DNA of 11,257 nt from contig JACQQP010000065.1 in assembly GCA_016206945.1 (NCBI GenBank), forward strand, positions 1 to 11,257, in the 5' to 3' direction. This stretch comes from Candidatus Omnitrophota bacterium. Its GTDB lineage: Bacteria; Omnitrophota; Omnitrophia; Omnitrophales; Danuiimicrobiaceae. The position numbers and the translations under genes are program-made. The notes below the pieces were generated by a model, which was given only the letters and a program-made list of their open reading frames with translations, had not been told where the DNA came from and made no database searches. Below are positions 1 to 6,016 of the stretch, one piece after another (the first letter of the stretch is position 1; each line of letters starts with the position of its first letter).

Positions 1-2300
1 AACTTTTCGCCGTCAGGAAAATGACGCGTCCACCCGCCTTCAACACCTGGAACCAGAAAATTCTTCAAATGGATGTTGGCAAAAGTTCCGCGCATCATTA
101 CTTCAAAATTCCCGCGCCGCGCACCATAAGAATTAAAATCCTTCGGATCCACTCCGTGTTCCATCAAATACTTGCCGGCGGGACTGTCCTTTGGAATGGA
201 ACCTGCGGGCGAAATGTGATCAGTCGTCACTGAATCCCCTAAAACAGCGAGCACGCGCGCGCTTTGAATATCCCTAAGCGGCTCGGGGTTCCTGGAAAGA
301 CCGCCAAAAAAAGGCGGATGTTTCACATAAGTCGAGTCGGGTTTCCACTGAAACGTATCCTCTTTTGGAATTTGAATCGATTTCCAATTCTCATCTCCTT
401 CAAAAACATCGGCATATTGCTTTTGAAACATATCCGAAGTAACCGCGCGCATGGCCTGAGTGATTTCGCCTTGGGTCGGCCAAATGTCGCGAAGGTAAAC
501 AGGCTTCCCCGCATGATCCTTTCCGAGCGGCTCATTGACAAGATCAACATTCATGGAACCGGCGATCGCATAGGCGACGACCAGGGGCGGCGAAGCAAGG
601 TAATTAAAGCGCGCAAGCGGATTAATTCGCCCCTCGAAATTTCGATTCCCCGAGAGGACCGAGACGGCCACAAGATCATGTTCCTTGATTCTTTTCCCTA
701 TGGATTCAGGAAGCGGTCCGGAATTCCCAATGCAAGTGGTACAACCAAATCCCACCAGATGAAATTTCAGCTGTTCAAGCGCCTCAAGAAGTTTTGTCTC
801 GCGGAGGTATTCCACAACCACTTTTGAACCCGGAGCAAGGCTCGTTTTCACCCAGGATTTCACCGTAAGTCCGCGTTCCACCGCTTTTCGAGCCAACAAG
901 CCGGCACCCACCATGACAGCTGGATTAGATGTGTTCGTACAACTCGTAATGGCAGCGATAACGACTGAACCATCGTCGACTTCTGTCGCCTCAGTGACCA
1001 CTTGAGTCAGTTGATTCGCAGCGTCCCGGGCGCTCCCACCTTCATCTAACCATTTATTCAAACGGTTCGGATCTGTAGTCGCTCCTTTTCCTTGAATCAT
1101 TTGAGCAAGTTCCTTTCGAAATGATTTCTTTGCGTCGCGAAGTAAGACTCGATCTTGAGGGCGTTTCGGGCCCGCTAGACTTGGCTCTACGGTTCCAAGA
1201 TCAAGTGCAATGGTATCTGAAAACAGAGGATCGGGTGACTGAACCGTGCGAAAAAGCCCTTGTTCTTTCGCGTACGCTTCAACACGTGCAACTGCTTCTT
1301 CACCGCGGCCCGTAAGACGAAGATAATCTAGCGTCTTCTCATCTATGGGAAAAAACGCCACCGTCGCACCATACTCAGGACACATATTCGCAACGGTCGC
1401 CCGGTCAGGAAGGCTGAGCGAATCCAGTCCGCTGCCATAAAATTCAACAAACTTCCCGACTACGCTTTTTTTTCGAAGCATTTCCGTCACGGTCAGCACC
1501 AAGTCCGTCGCCGTCGTCCCTTCTCTCAGCTTCCCATAAAGCTTAAATCCGACCACCTCTGGAATCAGCATCGAAATGGGCTGGCCCAGCATCGCAGCTT
1601 CGGCCTCTATTCCACCCACGCCCCAGCCCAAAACGCCAAGTGCATTGATCATCGTCGTGTGGGAATCTGTTCCGATGAGCGTATCGGGATAAAGCACGGC
1701 GTCACCTTGCATCACTACCTTTGCCAAATATTCCAAATTCACCTGATGGACAATTCCCGTATTGGGTGGCACGACACTAAAATTATGAAACGCGCGCTGG
1801 CCCCATTTGAGAAATTCGTAACGCTCGCGGTTGCGCTCAAACTCACGCTTTGCATTTTCCCGAAACGCGCCGGAGGTGCCGAAGGAATCAACCTGGATGG
1901 AGTGGTCGATGACCAGATCGGCAGGTTGAATTGGATTAATAAGCGCTGGATCTCCACCCATTTTTTGAATCGCATCCCTCATAGCGGCAAGATCCACAAT
2001 AGCGGGAACGCCTGTGAAATCCTGAAGGATGACGCGAGCAGGCATGAACGCAATTTCTTTATCTGATTTTGCTTTAGGATTCCACCGGGAAAGGGCTTCA
2101 ATATCAAGGCGTCTCACATTTCGCCCGTCTTCTAGACGCAAAAGGTTCTCAAGCAAAATTTTCAAGGCAATCGGGAGCCGCAGAGGATCGGGCGAGCCCG
2201 CTTGCTTAAGCAGGCCAAGCCTAAAAATGACGTAATCTTTCCCTCTGACCTTAAACGTACTCTTTGTTTTAAAACTATCGAGAGCTTTCTCTGAAGACAT
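1..2300 (-). CDS. acnA: Aconitate hydratase, AcnA type (3' end outside window)
   Basis: Interconverts citrate and isocitrate in the TCA cycle using a [4Fe-4S] cluster; cytoplasmic. The reading frame is open for 766 codons from ATG at 2300 to the left edge, so roughly the last 15% (end of the swivel domain) is missing compared with the usual ~890-910 residues. The three cluster cysteines are visible: Cys454 in ITSCTNTSNP, and Cys520 and Cys523 in FGCTTCIGNSGP. Other family signatures are LIGTDSHTTMINALGVLGWGVGG (about 208-230), SGNRNFEGRINP (550-561), GDSVTTDHISPAG (688-700) and NSYGARRGNFEVMMRGTFAN (723-742). The ATG at 2300 fits the family N-terminus (DSFKTKSTFKV), and the next in-frame ATG is only at codon 86. 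No Shine-Dalgarno sequence precedes it, but an extended -10 box ends 6 bases upstream. It lies 55 bp after the last small gene of the oxidase block and is probably transcribed separately. Confidence 0.97.
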   Translation of the reverse strand, partial: MSSEKALDSFKTKSTFKVRGKDYVIFRLGLLKQAGSPDPLRLPIALKILLENLLRLEDGRNVRRLDIEALSRWNPKAKSDKEIAFMPARVILQDFTGVPAIVDLAAMRDAIQKMGGDPALINPIQPADLVIDHSIQVDSFGTSGAFRENAKREFERNRERYEFLKWGQRAFHNFSVVPPNTGIVHQVNLEYLAKVVMQGDAVLYPDTLIGTDSHTTMINALGVLGWGVGGIEAEAAMLGQPISMLIPEVVGFKLYGKLREGTTATDLVLTVTEMLRKKSVVGKFVEFYGSGLDSLSLPDRATVANMCPEYGATVAFFPIDEKTLDYLRLTGRGEEAVARVEAYAKEQGLFRTVQSPDPLFSDTIALDLGTVEPSLAGPKRPQDRVLLRDAKKSFRKELAQMIQGKGATTDPNRLNKWLDEGGSARDAANQLTQVVTEATEVDDGSVVIAAITSCTNTSNPAVMVGAGLLARKAVERGLTVKSWVKTSLAPGSKVVVEYLRETKLLEALEQLKFHLVGFGCTTCIGNSGPLPESIGKRIKEHDLVAVSVLSGNRNFEGRINPLARFNYLASPPLVVAYAIAGSMNVDLVNEPLGKDHAGKPVYLRDIWPTQGEITQAMRAVTSDMFQKQYADVFEGDENWKSIQIPKEDTFQWKPDSTYVKHPPFFGGLSRNPEPLRDIQSARVLAVLGDSVTTDHISPAGSIPKDSPAGKYLMEHGVDPKDFNSYGARRGNFEVMMRGTFANIHLKNFLVPGVEGGWTRHFPDGEK

Positions 2301-2306
2301 AGATGA

Positions 2307-2315
2307 ATTATATCA
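2307..2315 (-). promoter_or_regulatory. Extended -10 promoter for acnA
   Basis: On the minus strand this reads TGATATAAT, a perfect TGn-TATAAT extended -10 element. The position expected for a -35 box (spacer 17) holds TTCCGA, which matches TTGACA poorly, as is tolerated with an extended -10. Six bases (TCATCT) separate the hexamer from the acnA ATG, so transcription is predicted to begin at or within a base or two of the start codon. The promoter match is seen directly; the start point and use in vivo are inferred. Confidence 0.55.
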
Positions 2316-2355
2316 AAAAAAGGATGGCCTCGGAAGTAAGGTTCAAATCAATTTC

Positions 2356-2526
2356 CTAACGCGCACGACCCAGAAACCAACCCGCGCAGAAAACCGCGAC
2401 CGAACCCACAAAAATGATAATGGCTCCGCGTTCGTTGTGACCGATATGGCCCACCCAAATCGCAAAGGGCATCGTGACCAATGCTAGCACCTGAAGGAAA
2501 CGGCCGAAGGAATACGCAATTTTCAC
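2356..2526 (-). CDS. Small two-helix membrane protein, GTG start
   Basis: A 56-residue protein starting MKIAYSFGRFLQVLALVTMP, with two hydrophobic segments (about 9-25 and 35-53) joined by a short loop with GHIGHNERG and ending GWFLGRAR. The start is chosen at GTG 2526 because it overlaps the TGA of the preceding small gene as GTGA, which suggests translational coupling. A longer reading from 2748 in this frame would only translate the neighbouring gene and its repeat out of frame. Small two-helix proteins of this look occur at the end of cox clusters, but I know of no assigned function; an accessory or assembly role for the oxidase is inferred from position only. Confidence 0.7.
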   Translation of the reverse strand: MKIAYSFGRFLQVLALVTMPFAIWVGHIGHNERGAIIIFVGSVAVFCAGWFLGRAR

Positions 2527-2786
2527 GGTCTGTGCTGCTTTCGATAATTCAAATAAAGTGCCAAACCAAATCCGCTTACCAAAAGAAAAGGCACGGCGAG
2601 CATAAAGTAAATACTCAAGTTGAAACCAACCGCCGCCCAGATCTCGCCCATTTTGGAGATTGCCTCTTTGCAGAGCGGGCAAGCATACGCGACTGGCGAA
2701 ACAGTAAGCAGTAGGCAGTAGGCAGTAGGCAGGAAAAAAATTGTGCACTGCCTTCTGCCTTCTGCTTTCTGCTTTCTTTGCATCAT
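2523..2786 (-). CDS. Small exported CPLC-motif membrane protein
   Basis: 87 residues. A basic start (MMQRKQKAEGRRQ) is followed by a hydrophobic stretch and an AYA signal peptidase-like site directly before CPLCKEAI, then one transmembrane helix (about 57-80) and a short basic tail. The mature part, with CPLC at its new N-terminus and a SIYFMLAVPFLLVSGFGLALY-like helix, resembles small uncharacterised proteins found next to Sco and DUF420 genes in cox operons. The CxxC pair could bind copper or heme or exchange thiols; that is inference. Starts at ATG 2786 or 2783, just after the DUF420 stop. Unusually, residues about 4-28 are encoded by a GCAGTAGGCAG-type palindromic repeat, so the signal peptide appears to be repeat-derived. 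Confidence 0.72.
   Translation of the reverse strand: MMQRKQKAEGRRQCTIFFLPTAYCLLLTVSPVAYACPLCKEAISKMGEIWAAVGFNLSIYFMLAVPFLLVSGFGLALYLNYRKQHRP
2703..2777 (-). repeat. Palindromic repeat of GCAGTAGGCAG units
   Basis: On the plus strand, tandem units of about 7 bases (AGTAGGC) at 2703-2733 face a degenerate inverted set (CTGCCTTCTGCC and CTTTCTGC) at 2746-2777 across a short A-rich spacer. It lies inside the 5' end of the CPLC-motif gene and encodes most of its signal peptide. Similar tandem plus inverted arrays occur between genes in many uncultured-bacterium genomes; mobility is not shown here. Confidence 0.75.
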
Positions 2787-2790
2787 TCTC

Positions 2791-3204
2791 TCACATTCGG
2801 TACAACATCCAATAGATCACCACGCCAGTGACCGAAACATAGAGCCAAATCGGAAACGTAATTTTCGCCAATCTAACGTGTCGATCAAAGCGGCTCCTTA
2901 AGGCCTGATACAGCGTAACGAGCGCAAGCGGGAGAACCACAACCGCAAGAATCGTGTGTGAAATTAAAATCGTAAAATAAACGGGTCTTATCCATCCGAA
3001 ATGCGGAAATGGCGTTGACCCGTGATGATAATGATAATACAGATACGAAACTAAAAAAAGACCGGACACCAAAAGCGCCAGGCACATACAAAGTGCATGT
3101 CCGGTCCAGGCCTTTTGTTTAATTAAAATGAAACCGAGCACAATTAGAAATCCGCTCGTGGCATTCAGTCCCGCATTCAAGGGCGGGAAAAGAGATAGGT
3201 CCAT
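2791..3204 (-). CDS. DUF420 family membrane protein
   Basis: A 137-residue integral membrane protein with four predicted helices. The N-terminus PPLNAGLNATSGFLIVLGF, the YLYYHYHHGST segment after helix 2, RPVYFTILISHTILAVVVLPLAL and the C-terminal FPIWLYVSVTGVVIYWMLY are typical of DUF420. Members sit beside cox genes and include the Bacillus YozB group; a member (CtaM) is reported, as I recall it, to be needed for aa3-type oxidase maturation in Staphylococcus. Its conserved histidines could bind metal or heme. ATG 3204 is chosen because the family begins right before LFPPLNA; the in-frame extension to 3267 only translates the flanking AT-rich repeat (NLEFVIWKL). It follows sco and precedes the small CPLC gene, so a role in oxidase assembly is likely. 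Confidence 0.88.
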   Translation of the reverse strand: MDLSLFPPLNAGLNATSGFLIVLGFILIKQKAWTGHALCMCLALLVSGLFLVSYLYYHYHHGSTPFPHFGWIRPVYFTILISHTILAVVVLPLALVTLYQALRSRFDRHVRLAKITFPIWLYVSVTGVVIYWMLYRM

Positions 3205-3210
3205 AAGGTC

Positions 3211-3327
3211 TAATTTCCAAATCACGAATTCCAAATTACAAACAATGACCAAAAGAATAATAACCAAAACATTTGGTCATTCGGAATTGTAATTTGTTTG
3301 TGATTTGTTACTTGGAATTTGTAATTT
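3211..3327. repeat. AT-rich inverted repeat (AATTCCAAATTACAAA type)
   Basis: The left arm (3211-3253) and right arm (3272-3327) are made of variants of AATTCCAAATTACAAA in opposite orientation. The core AATGACCAAA (3244-3253) pairs perfectly with TTTGGTCATT (3272-3281). It fills the sco-DUF420 gap and also supplies the last ~16 codons and stop codon of sco. In the transcript it would form a long imperfect hairpin between the two genes. Confidence 0.8.
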
Positions 3328-3906
3328 CAGTGCATCTTGAATCAATTGCTCCATCTTTTGAGAGTCTGAACTATCGTAATAACCGCGAATTTTTCCTTCC
3401 GGATCAACCAAAACAAATCGATTGCTGTGCATCACAGGTTCAGCGCCTTGAGCTAAATCCTCAGGCGTCGCTTGGGCAACGCCGAGTGAAAATCCATCTA
3501 TAATAAAGTTCCGCATGGCCGTTTCATCACCAGTCAAAAAAAACCATTTACCTTCCTGGGCACCGTGACGCAACGCATAATCTTTGAGAACTTTCGGGGT
3601 GTCATGCTTCGGATCAACGCTAAATGAAACCAATTTGACGTTCGGATCTTCTAGCGCTTCTTGGAGCAACGCCATTTTTCCAGTCAACATGGGACACATC
3701 CCTTGACAGCGTGTAAAAATGAAATCGGCAATCCAAACATTCCCCTCTAAGTCGCGAAAACCGAATGCGTTCCCGTTCTGCTCCTGAAATACGAAATCAG
3801 GCACCTGGCCATAATGAGGTAGCTCCTCGCAAGCAAAAAGCAGACAGGGAATAAAAACGAAGAAACTGACGAGGAAAAATTTACCGTAAAACTGCTTCCA
3901 ACGCAT
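3277..3906 (-). CDS. Sco1/SenC-type copper chaperone
   Basis: A 209-residue thioredoxin-fold protein that delivers copper to, or reduces the thiols of, the CuA site of subunit II. The copper ligands are present: Cys67 and Cys71 in FTRCQGMCPML, and His160 in VMHSNRFVLVDPEG. The SVDPKHDTP motif (96-104) is also standard. The N-terminus is a hydrophobic signal with a lipobox-like LLFAC ending at Cys26, suggesting a membrane-anchored lipoprotein facing the periplasm. The start at 3906 lies inside the epimerase gene (26 bp overlap), with only a weak ribosome-binding site, so translation is probably coupled. The last ~16 residues (from KLQIPSNKS to the end) are encoded by the AT-rich palindromic repeat and are unlikely to belong to the ancestral protein. 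It sits between subunit IV and DUF420 genes, as expected for cox assembly. Confidence 0.94.
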   Translation of the reverse strand: MRWKQFYGKFFLVSFFVFIPCLLFACEELPHYGQVPDFVFQEQNGNAFGFRDLEGNVWIADFIFTRCQGMCPMLTGKMALLQEALEDPNVKLVSFSVDPKHDTPKVLKDYALRHGAQEGKWFFLTGDETAMRNFIIDGFSLGVAQATPEDLAQGAEPVMHSNRFVLVDPEGKIRGYYDSSDSQKMEQLIQDALKLQIPSNKSQTNYNSE

Positions 3907-4789
3907 TGCGGATCTCTGAATGTCGAAACGAAAAACCCAACTCCTGAGCTTTCTTCGGAATCACCCGCTGTCCGGTAAGAAGCATTTGGGACACCTCGCC
4001 CAGCAAAAACTTCAAGGCAAATCCAGGAACCGGCATGAAACAGGGGCGCTTAAGAACCTGAGCGAGAACAAGGGAAAAGGCTTTATTGGTAACCGCCTGA
4101 GGCGAGACGGCGTTAACGGCTCCCCTTGCCTGCTCATGATCCAAGCAAAACAAGATCAACCGAATTAAATCTTCGCGCGCGATCCAGCTCATCCACTGGT
4201 TTCCGCCGCCAAGCCATCCCCCCATAAACATTTTAAAAGGAGGCAACATGAATTTGAGGGCTCCACCTCCTCGGTCGAGTACAATCCCAATTCGCAGTCG
4301 AACCACTCGGACGTTAAAATCCTCTACTCGGACGGCGTGCGCTTCCCAAGCTTTGCACAATTGAGCAAGAAAATCCGCGCCCGGAGCTGACTCTTCAGTA
4401 AGAGATTCGTTTCCATGCGACCCATAATAACCAACGGCAGAAGCATTGACGAGTACTCGCGGTTTGTGAAGCGCATTCTTAATCGAGTTGGCAACTATTT
4501 GAGTGGAATTGATGCGGCTTTCCGTAATTTTCCTTTTTTGCCCTTTGTTCCACCGCTTTCCAACAATGGGCTCACCCGCTAAATTGATGACTGCGTCGGC
4601 ACCATCGACTTCCGTTACAACACCGGTCGGATTTTCGGGGTTCCAAACGACCTGACGGATTTTAGGATTTGGTTCAAATTTACGCGCGCTCGAGCGGGAA
4701 AGTACAATCACATCCTCTCCCTGCTTGATCAACGCTTCGATAAGAGCTCTTCCAATGAAACCGGTGGCACCCGTGACGACAACTTTCAT
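3881..4789 (-). CDS. TIGR01777 family NAD(P)-binding epimerase (YfcH-like)
   Basis: A 302-residue atypical short-chain dehydrogenase. The Rossmann motif TGATGFIG (6-13) opens the protein; NLAGEPI (69-75), RWN (79-81), SRINSTQ (91-97) and the active-site region NASAVGYYGSHG (115-126) with Tyr121/122 match the TIGR01777 group, and the C-terminal ~50 residues (from PVPGFALKFLLGE) match the usual C-terminal domain of this group. Length is normal (~300). Substrate and physiological role are unknown for most members, so I give no gene symbol. The start at 4789 is supported by a strong Shine-Dalgarno AGAGGTGAT at 4793-4801. Its 3' end overlaps sco by 26 bp, which ties it into the oxidase transcription unit although no direct role in oxidase assembly is established. 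Confidence 0.93.
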   Translation of the reverse strand: MKVVVTGATGFIGRALIEALIKQGEDVIVLSRSSARKFEPNPKIRQVVWNPENPTGVVTEVDGADAVINLAGEPIVGKRWNKGQKRKITESRINSTQIVANSIKNALHKPRVLVNASAVGYYGSHGNESLTEESAPGADFLAQLCKAWEAHAVRVEDFNVRVVRLRIGIVLDRGGGALKFMLPPFKMFMGGWLGGGNQWMSWIAREDLIRLILFCLDHEQARGAVNAVSPQAVTNKAFSLVLAQVLKRPCFMPVPGFALKFLLGEVSQMLLTGQRVIPKKAQELGFSFRHSEIRNALEAVLR

Positions 4790-4805
4790 CCCATCACCTC
4801 TGGAA

Positions 4806-4888
4806 ACAGAGTACAGAAAACAGAGTACAGAGAACAGAGTAAAAAGGAACGGAACCTAATCTTCTGTACTCTGTACTCCGTTCTCTGT
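4806..4888. repeat. ACAGAGTACAGA tandem/inverted repeat, copy 1
   Basis: Units close to ACAGAGTACAGAGA are repeated in tandem at 4806-4840 and appear inverted (TACTCTGTACTC, TTCTCTGT) at 4864-4888, with a short unrelated spacer between. The same unit type occurs at 5935-6015. It lies just upstream of the epimerase ribosome-binding site and could fold as a hairpin in the transcript. Confidence 0.8.
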
Positions 4889-4900
4889 CCTCTTCTTTTA

Positions 4901-5025
4901 GATGGGATCATCCCAATCACCTGTTTGTCTCGCCACGTTGTGGCGAGATCCTTTCTTGAAGGATTAAAGAGCGCGCCAGATTCAACTTTCGCTACGCGCT
5001 CTTTGCAAACAGGTGATGGGATCAT
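4901..5025. repeat. Cloverleaf-like palindromic element
   Basis: Nested inverted repeats account for almost every base. An outer stem pairs 4907-4927 with 5006-5025 (about 20 bp, one mismatch and one bulge). Inside are three adjoining hairpins: 4928-4936 with 4940-4948 (9 bp, CTCGCCAC/GTGGCGAG core, 3-nt loop); 4948-4953 with 4959-4964 (ATCCTT/AAGGAT, 5-nt loop); and 4966-4975 with 4995-5004 (AAAGAGCGCG/CGCGCTCTTT, 10 bp, 19-nt loop). It ends 5 bases from the subunit IV stop codon. It may be a non-autonomous mobile palindrome or an RNA structure in the polycistronic message; no function is shown. Confidence 0.75.
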
Positions 5026-5029
5026 AAAA

Positions 5030-5335
5030 TTATGGAGCGAGCAAAGCCGCTTTGTCCGAAAGGATCATGACCGTTAGGAAAACGGCCAAGAACAGCGGAA
5101 AAATCACAATCAAATAAATAATGAACTTTTCAAATTTAAGATGCATATAAAAAAGCGCAACGAGCGAAGCCTTAATCACAGCTAAGAATACCAATGTGAC
5201 GACAACCAGCGGCTTTGCAAAGGGCATATTGGCAGCGGTAATCTCAAGGACCGTCAAAATAAAAAGGGACCAAAAAACCGCTGCGTAATTCGGCTGCTTA
5301 TGTGTTGTCCGGACCACCGCCTGAGCTTCCGCCAT
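5030..5335 (-). CDS. Cytochrome c oxidase subunit IV (prokaryotic type)
   Basis: A 101-residue integral membrane protein with three helices, the small fourth subunit of bacterial aa3/caa3 oxidases (COX4_pro family). Helices run at about 18-35, 43-63 and 72-93 in the order FWSLFILTVLEITAA, PLVVVTLVFLAVIKASLVALFYMHL and FIIYLIVIFPLFLAVFLTVMIL. The ALFYMHLKFE segment is the family hallmark. ATG 5335 is chosen because a GAGG Shine-Dalgarno lies at 5342-5345, overlapping the subunit III stop; extending to 5401 would run 58 bases into subunit III and add residues unlike the family. It has no known redox centre and probably stabilises the complex. Confidence 0.9.
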   Translation of the reverse strand: MAEAQAVVRTTHKQPNYAAVFWSLFILTVLEITAANMPFAKPLVVVTLVFLAVIKASLVALFYMHLKFEKFIIYLIVIFPLFLAVFLTVMILSDKAALLAP

Positions 5336-5343
5336 AAATGACC

Positions 5344-5919
5344 TCAAATTAAATAAAGGATGGTAAATAAAATAATCCAAACTAAATCCACAAAATGCCA
5401 ATAAAGCCCTACGATTTCAACGCCTGCATATTCCTCAGCCGTAAAATATCCAAGAAAACTTCGAATCAAAACGACGGTGAGCCAAATAACGCCGGCGAAA
5501 ACATGCGCTCCGTGAAAACCCGTGAGCGTAAAAAAGCAAGACCCGAAGATACTGCTTGAGATTGTAAAGCCTTCGTGAATCAACTCTCGGTATTCCTTCA
5601 CTTGAATGCTCAAGAAAATGGAGCCTAAGAGCACCGTTAGAAAAAGTCCGACTTGAAGACCTTCCAGATAGCCTCTCTGAACACTTGCAAGACCCAAGAC
5701 GAGCGTTGCGCTGGAGCAAATCAAAACGAACGTATTAACGGCGGTCAAAGGAATATTGAGGACAGTTGAAGGAACGGGCCATGTGTTCAAATTCGCAAAG
5801 CGAAGCACAATGTAAGAGCCAATCAAACCGGTAAAGAACATGATTTCCGAGGCGAGGAAGATCCACATCCCCAATTTTCGAGTATCAATCCCCAACCGAC
5901 CTATGTGCGCATCCTGCAT
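5344..5919 (-). CDS. coxC: Cytochrome c oxidase subunit III, short form
   Basis: A 191-residue membrane protein with five helices, the compact form common in A2-type oxidases (it lacks the first two helices of the ~260-residue mitochondrial type). Signatures are LGMWIFLASEIMFFTGLIGSYIVLR near the N-terminus, the conserved Glu region KEYRELIHEGF, FTLTGFHGAHVFAG, and GLYWHFVDLVWIILF near the C-terminus. ATG 5919 is preferred: it follows a GGGGGGTCGC stretch acting as ribosome-binding site, and the family starts shortly before TRKLGMW. The in-frame extension to 5967 translates part of an ACAGAGTACAGA repeat (MLFCTLFSVVCYLGGR) and is not credible. Subunit IV follows after 8 bp. Confidence 0.95.
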   Translation of the reverse strand: MQDAHIGRLGIDTRKLGMWIFLASEIMFFTGLIGSYIVLRFANLNTWPVPSTVLNIPLTAVNTFVLICSSATLVLGLASVQRGYLEGLQVGLFLTVLLGSIFLSIQVKEYRELIHEGFTISSSIFGSCFFTLTGFHGAHVFAGVIWLTVVLIRSFLGYFTAEEYAGVEIVGLYWHFVDLVWIILFTILYLI

Positions 5920-5934
5920 GCGACCCCCCAGATA

Positions 5935-6015
5935 ACAGACTACAGAGAACAGAGTACAGAAGAGCAACGCACGTCATTCCTGTATCTGTTCTCTGTACTC
6001 TGTCTTCTGTTCTCT
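5935..6015. repeat. ACAGAGTACAGA tandem/inverted repeat, copy 2
   Basis: The left part (5935-5965) carries ACAGAGAACAGAGTACAGA and the right part (5980-6015) carries the same unit inverted. It fills nearly all of the ctaB-coxC gap and starts 1-2 bases after the ctaB stop. It belongs to the same family as the copy at 4806-4888, about 1.1 kb away, although the middle sequences differ. Confidence 0.8.
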
Positions 6016-6016
6016 T

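Noticed and set aside
264..827. A 187-codon plus-strand reading frame
   Set aside because: It lies fully antisense to the highly conserved aconitase frame and shows no recognisable domain; it is a shadow frame.
2316..2345. T-run on the minus strand upstream of acnA as a rho-independent terminator
   Set aside because: No convincing GC-rich hairpin precedes the T-run; it more likely forms part of the promoter spacer.
2703..2733. Short tandem units that could suggest a CRISPR array
   Set aside because: The units are about 7 bases and contiguous, with no spacers and no cas genes nearby.
3205..3267. A 21-codon N-terminal extension of the DUF420 protein
   Set aside because: It translates the AT-rich palindrome (NLEFVIWKL) and precedes the normal family start near LFPPLNA.
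4786..5025. A 79-codon minus-strand reading frame ending in an ATGA overlap with the epimerase start
   Set aside because: Its whole length is the cloverleaf element plus the ACAGAGTACAGA repeat, its ATG is the first base of a repeat stem, and the protein resembles no family.
5920..5967. A 16-codon N-terminal extension of subunit III
   Set aside because: The added residues come from the ACAGAGTACAGA repeat, while ATG 5919 has a G-rich ribosome-binding site and fits the family start.
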